Assembly (NCBI GenBank): GCA_021786135.1 | Contig: JAJYNV010000043.1 | Span: 1 to 9,405 of the forward strand | Length of the DNA stretch: 9,405 nucleotides | Direction: 5' to 3' | Source: Bacillota bacterium | GTDB lineage: Bacteria; Bacillota; Sulfobacillia; JAJZYS01; JAJYTV01 | Part shown: positions 6,449 to 9,405 of the stretch, piece by piece | How positions within the stretch are numbered: position 1 is the stretch's first letter | Layout of the letters: the number at the start of each line of letters is the position of its first letter | Translations under genes and position numbers: made by a program | Notes under the pieces: generated by a model | Database searches by the model: none | Told to the model about the DNA's origin: nothing | Seen by the model: the letters and a program-made list of their open reading frames with translations, nothing else

Positions 6449-6787
6449 TCAACGCCAAGAAGGCTCCAGCAGGTTCTTGACATCGACGTCTATGTCGCCA
6501 ACACCTTGCTCGTACTCCCTCAGAAAGAGACGGCCTTGTCGGCTCAAAGTGTAATAGGTATGGTTTCTGGATTTGACTTTCTTTGTCCTCTTGGCGCTCA
6601 TGTGATAGTCAACTGTGCGACTGTTGACCTTTTCGAGGAGGCCCATCTCAAGCAGGCTCTTGTGGATTCCGTTCATTTCACACAATTGCAACCCAAAACG
6701 ATGGGAGACAAGCTTAGAATAATCGGCCCCCATCAGTTTATGGTATTTCAGGACTTTGAGTTCGATTTCGCTCAGTTCTTTTCTCAT
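6449..6787 (-). CDS. Small winged-helix protein, DUF2250-like (archaeal type)
   Basis: The 112-residue product looks like a winged helix-turn-helix. An opening helix (ELSEIELKVLKYHKLMGA, about 4-21) is followed by two helices (about 23-50, with GIHKSLLEMGLLEKV at 40-54) and a basic wing (SAKRTKKVKSRNHTYYTLS, 64-82) leading into RQGRLFLREYE. The HTYYxLSxxGxxFL pattern recalls proteins annotated DUF2250, best known from archaea; this is from memory, not a search. It may bind DNA, but no target is known. GC content is 42-43% in the two 60-base lines I counted inside it, against 68-82% in neighbouring genes, which suggests transfer. The ATG at 6787 has only a weak ribosome binding site. It lies in the same reading frame as the ORF upstream, separated by one TGA and eight codons, so it may be the second half of a broken gene. 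Confidence 0.6.
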   Translation of the reverse strand: MRKELSEIELKVLKYHKLMGADYSKLVSHRFGLQLCEMNGIHKSLLEMGLLEKVNSRTVDYHMSAKRTKKVKSRNHTYYTLSRQGRLFLREYEQGVGDIDVDVKNLLEPSWR

Positions 6788-6811
6788 TTCATCTCTCAGA
6801 AATAGTTGTTC

Positions 6812-7078
6812 TCATAGGAGTTTTCTCATCTCTCGCACGTCTTCGCCAAGCTCCTCCAGAGCGCTCGCATTTAGAAGTTCAAGGGCATGGTTCAGTTTTG
6901 CTTTGACCAGGGAGAAATACGTTACCTTGGCGTGGTGGAGGTTCATCGTGTTCACGTGCGATTGCAACGCTCTCAGAACCTCAGCACTATCCGCATCCAT
7001 GTTCCGGAAGGACTCCACGGCGTATATTTTCTCGAAGAGTGCGTTGATCTTGAATATAGTACTTTCTTTCGGTTTCAC
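6812..7078 (-). CDS. Hypothetical small helical protein
   Basis: The family is not recognised. The 88-residue product is predicted helical throughout, with no cysteines, signal peptide or membrane segment. It is rich in Leu, Glu, Lys and Ala and contains segments such as NALFEKIYAVESF and KVTYFSLVKAKLNHALELL. The GTG start at 7078 has a fair AGGGA site 8 bases upstream. It shares the low GC of the downstream winged-helix ORF, and the two probably form one transcript. Its C-terminus (EELGEDVREMRKLL) continues after the TGA, in the same frame, into EQLFLRDE and then the winged-helix protein. It may be the N-terminal half of a single roughly 209-codon gene interrupted by a nonsense codon, or a separate partner. 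Confidence 0.5.
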   Translation of the reverse strand: MKPKESTIFKINALFEKIYAVESFRNMDADSAEVLRALQSHVNTMNLHHAKVTYFSLVKAKLNHALELLNASALEELGEDVREMRKLL

Positions 7079-7357
7079 GGGTGACGTCCCTGAGACCTGG
7101 GGTGACGGCTGCCGAGCTCAATGGCTCTTGGCACCCATGGGTCAAGCGATGAACTTGGAAATAGAAGAGCGCCGGGCGTGAATCTACTTGTCAGGCTTGT
7201 CCTCATGGGGAAGGGAAACCGTTCGGCGATTGTGGACAAATGTCTCACGTAAGATGTCCTCCTCGCTTCCTGCTGCCATGCCCCGCGCCTGGCGACCACA
7301 GCTGGTGCTGGTGCCCCGGCGGAGGGATCGGACGTGCACCGAAGTGGCACGGACTGG
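7079..7357. other. Gap between the quinone oxidoreductase gene and the low-GC island
   Basis: I found no gene that I can support. Open frames on both strands here have arginine/serine/proline-rich translations typical of shadows. Two copies of GGGTGACG lie about 20 bases apart near 7080-7108. The left edge of this gap is where base composition shifts from GC-rich to the AT-richer island. Confidence 0.4.
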
Positions 7358-8383
7358 TCATGGCGACTGCCGGCCGGAACGGACTTCTGAGACACCGTCT
7401 TGGGAATCGACGGTGATGATCACCTTTCCGACGCTCTGACGGCTCTCCACAAAACGGTGCGCATCGGCCGCCTCGTCTAGCGGAAACCGTCCGCCGATGC
7501 GCATCTCCAGGCGTCCGTCGGCCAGATATGGCAGTACCTCCGCGGCGATCGGTGCGAGGAACGCTGGGCGTTCGCGCCGCGTCGTTCCAAGGCTGAACCC
7601 GAGAACGGAACGGCAGCTCGCGTGCAGGTCGCGTGCCTCGAAGGTGCCGCTCTCGCCGCTCGAACTGCCGAAGTGCACAAGGCGGCCGTACATCGCGAGG
7701 CATTGAAGACTGCGTTCGGCGACGCTGCCGGAGATCGAGTCGAGGATGACGTCGGCGCCGCGGCCCTGGGTAATCGCGCGCACCTCTTCCGGGAAGTTCG
7801 GATCGCTGTGCAGGACCACGTGATCCGCGCCAGCCTCCCGCGCCACAGCGCGCTTTGCCTCCGACCCCACTGTGCCGATCACCGCTCCCGCGCCCAGCAG
7901 TCGTGCGAGCTGGACCGCGGTGGTGCCCACGCCACCCGCCGCCGCGTGCACGAGCACCGTCTCGCGACGTTCCAGGCGGGCTACGCGCGTCAGCAGGGCG
8001 TACGCGGTGAAGGAGACAATCGGGCACGCGGCGGCGACATCCACCGGCACACTCTCCGGAACGGGGAAGGAAAGGCGCTCGTCCGCGATCACGTACTCCG
8101 CGTAGGACCAGCCCGCCGGGAAGGCGATGACCCGCTGCCCAACCGCGAGGGTCTGCACTCCCCGGCCGATGGCGTCGATGGTGCCGGTGACGTCGAGGCC
8201 CGGCACGAAGGGCGGCTGCTTGCCGCCGTGATACTGGCCGTAACGCGCCTTGATGTCGGCGAAGTTGACGCTCGTTCCCTGCACCCGGATGCGCACCTGC
8301 GTGTCGTTCGGCTCCGGTACGGCGAGTTCAGCGATGCGCAGGTGGTCGGCTGGACCGAACGACTCGACGACTGCTGCTCGCAT
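7358..8383 (-). CDS. Zinc-free MDR oxidoreductase, NADPH:quinone reductase type
   Basis: This is a cytoplasmic NAD(P)H-dependent oxidoreductase of the medium-chain dehydrogenase/reductase superfamily. The 341 residues begin MRAAVVESFGPADHL, followed by TSVNFADIKARYGQY (37-51) and PPFVPGLDVTGTIDAIG (57-73), all typical of quinone oxidoreductases. The Rossmann fold has the dinucleotide motif AAAGGVGTTAVQLA (147-160). The zinc-binding cysteine cluster of alcohol dehydrogenases is absent, which places it among zinc-free members. The true substrate could be a quinone, an enone or another electrophile and cannot be told from sequence. I chose the ATG at 8383 because GGAGGT (8389-8394) lies 5 bases upstream; the ATG at 8410 would add nine residues without such a site. 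The conserved fold ends near GKVIITV; the 16-residue polar tail beyond it is unusual. The gene stands alone. Confidence 0.9.
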   Translation of the reverse strand: MRAAVVESFGPADHLRIAELAVPEPNDTQVRIRVQGTSVNFADIKARYGQYHGGKQPPFVPGLDVTGTIDAIGRGVQTLAVGQRVIAFPAGWSYAEYVIADERLSFPVPESVPVDVAAACPIVSFTAYALLTRVARLERRETVLVHAAAGGVGTTAVQLARLLGAGAVIGTVGSEAKRAVAREAGADHVVLHSDPNFPEEVRAITQGRGADVILDSISGSVAERSLQCLAMYGRLVHFGSSSGESGTFEARDLHASCRSVLGFSLGTTRRERPAFLAPIAAEVLPYLADGRLEMRIGGRFPLDEAADAHRFVESRQSVGKVIITVDSQDGVSEVRSGRQSP

Positions 8384-8802
8384 GGCGCACCTCCGAGTGT
8401 CATGAGACATGCACCCCGGCCGAATTCGACGATGCGCCCTAGTGCCACCTCCTTGGGGCTCACCGCGTCGGTTGCCACGCCCACGCGCCGGGCGCCGCCG
8501 AACCCGACCTCTGGTGGCACCTGTCCGGTGACATGCATGGCAGGCATCCCTCGACCGGGTGTCTTATCGGGCGACCGCCGGCTTGAGCGCCTATGCCTCT
8601 TTCCGTTCTCCAGCAGTCTCCTCGCGATCAACACGCGCTGAAAGCCTCGCACCTCGCCACGACGGCTGGGTCCGTGGTTTCATGGCCCACGGTCGGGTCT
8701 CGGCCCCGCACTCAGGCTTGGCCGTCGAACGCAACACGCGCGGGCAACGGCCCGCCGCCGTCCGCCCGCGCGCCTCCCGTTGGACCAGCCCGCTCGCTGC
8801 GC
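8384..8802. other. 419-base gap between dgt and the oxidoreductase gene
   Basis: No complete gene is supported. It holds the ribosome binding site of the oxidoreductase gene (GGAGGT, 8389-8394). On the minus strand from about 8556 to 8420 there is a run with coding-like third-position GC (reading MHVTGQVPPEVGFGG, then RRVGVATDAVSPKEVALG). I cannot assign it to a family, and it runs into the oxidoreductase gene in another frame. A GC-rich hairpin lies near the dgt end. No convincing promoter was found. Confidence 0.4.
8740..8755 (-). terminator. GC hairpin downstream of dgt, possible terminator
   Basis: GCGGGC and GCCCGC form a perfect 6-bp stem with a 4-base loop, about 50 bases after the dgt stop. 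There is no T-tract, and short GC palindromes are common at this base composition, so this is weak. Confidence 0.25.
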
Positions 8803-9405
8803 TCAGTTCTCCTCGGCGCGCCACGGCCGCGGCAGGAAGTGCCGCGCGTAGACCGAGATGGCGAAATGGTCCGTCATGCCCGCGCAATAGTCGCGCACGC
8901 CTTCGTCGCCCGGCGCGCTGCCTTCGGGCAGCAGCTCGGGATGCGCCCGGAAATGGAGGTAGAGCGCCCGCAGGAGCCCCTCCGCCTTTTTCTCCTCCAC
9001 CTTGGGCGGCGAACCGAAGTAGACGCGGCGGAAGAGGAACTGCCGGAGCTCCTCGAGCGCCACGGCCTCGCGCTGGCGCATCACCACCTCGGGCCTGCCC
9101 TGGGATTCCTCGATCACCGCGGCCACCAGCCGCCCAATCCGCCCGGCGTGCCGTTGCCCCAGTACCTCGAGAGGTCCCTGCGGCAGGTCATCGGGTCCGA
9201 GGATCTGAGCCCGCATCGCGTCGTCGATATCGTGGTTGACGTAGGCGATGCGATCGGCGAGGTGGACGAGCCTCGCCTCGAGCGTCGCCGGCGTGCCCTG
9301 TGCCGTGTGCTGGGCGATGCCGTCCCGGACCTCCTGCGTCAGGTTGAGTCCGCCCGGCCGCTCGAGCACGTCCACCACCCTCAGGCTCTGCTCGTAGTGG
9401 CGGAA
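8803..9405 (-). CDS. dgt: dGTPase-like HD-domain triphosphohydrolase, C-terminal part
   Basis: This enzyme hydrolyses deoxynucleoside triphosphates, classically dGTP to deoxyguanosine and triphosphate, and so influences the nucleotide pool for DNA synthesis. The window holds the last 200 codons and the stop; the N-terminus with the first HD metal ligands is beyond the right edge. The visible part starts FRHYEQSLRVVDVLER, then GGLNLTQEVRDGI and HLADRIAYVNHDIDDAMRA, all hallmarks of the short dGTPase family of Bacillota. ADRIAYxNHD holds the last conserved aspartate of the HD site. The rest is a helical C-terminal domain with FRRVYFGSPPKVEEKKAEGLL. In many Bacillota this gene lies close upstream of dnaG-rpoD; here it has the same strand but is about 6.9 kb away. 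Activity on dGTP specifically is not proven for this subfamily. Confidence 0.92.
   Translation of the reverse strand, partial: FRHYEQSLRVVDVLERPGGLNLTQEVRDGIAQHTAQGTPATLEARLVHLADRIAYVNHDIDDAMRAQILGPDDLPQGPLEVLGQRHAGRIGRLVAAVIEESQGRPEVVMRQREAVALEELRQFLFRRVYFGSPPKVEEKKAEGLLRALYLHFRAHPELLPEGSAPGDEGVRDYCAGMTDHFAISVYARHFLPRPWRAEEN

Noticed and set aside
6506..6805. A 99-codon plus-strand open frame in the low-GC island
   Set aside because: It is antisense to the winged-helix ORF, whose translation has a coherent fold; this one does not.
7075..7395. A 106-codon minus-strand open frame between the oxidoreductase and the island
   Set aside because: It has low-complexity Arg/Ser/Pro composition, no motif, and overlaps the end of the oxidoreductase gene.
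8559..9239. A 226-codon plus-strand open frame opposite dgt
   Set aside because: It is Pro/Arg/Ala-rich and antisense to a clear dGTPase-family gene.

Overview
This window is GC-rich bacterial chromosome. On the minus strand it opens with the first 32 codons of the primary sigma factor gene rpoD and a complete DNA primase gene (dnaG). At the far end, also on the minus strand, is the C-terminal part of a dGTPase-like HD-domain gene (dgt). dgt lying upstream of dnaG-rpoD is an arrangement I associate with Bacillota. The two-chain iron-sulfur serine dehydratase and the BcrA/LanF-like ABC transporter fit the same group. My best inference is a GC-rich, deep-branching Bacillota (the Symbiobacterium, Thermaerobacter or Limnochorda kind of lineage). 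I cannot confirm this from sequence alone.

Layout. Positions 1-1853 (minus): dnaG followed by rpoD, overlapping by three bases in TTGA. Positions 1957-4352 (plus): a three-gene operon of a TetR regulator, an ABC ATPase and an ABC-2 type permease. A perfect 17-bp palindrome sits over its promoter and a perfect 17-bp-stem hairpin closes it; the genes overlap by one to four bases. Positions 4474-6151 (plus): sdaAB-sdaAA, the beta and alpha chains of an oxygen-sensitive L-serine dehydratase, preceded by an inverted repeat and a promoter-like box. Positions 6449-7078 (minus): an island of clearly lower GC with two small ORFs. One is a small winged-helix protein resembling archaeal DUF2250 proteins. 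The other is a helical protein I do not recognise, and it joins the first in the same reading frame through a single TGA. Positions 7358-8383 (minus): a zinc-free NAD(P)H:quinone oxidoreductase of the MDR superfamily. Positions 8803-9405 (minus): the partial dgt.

How the genes fit together. dnaG-rpoD is the conserved replication/transcription core, with dgt as its usual companion. Everything between them (about 6.9 kb) reads as accessory cargo: a self-contained drug or antimicrobial-peptide efflux module with its own repressor, a serine catabolism operon (serine to pyruvate and ammonia), a low-GC island probably gained by transfer, and a redox enzyme. The least explained part is the low-GC island. 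I saw no RNA genes, CRISPR arrays or complete insertion sequences.
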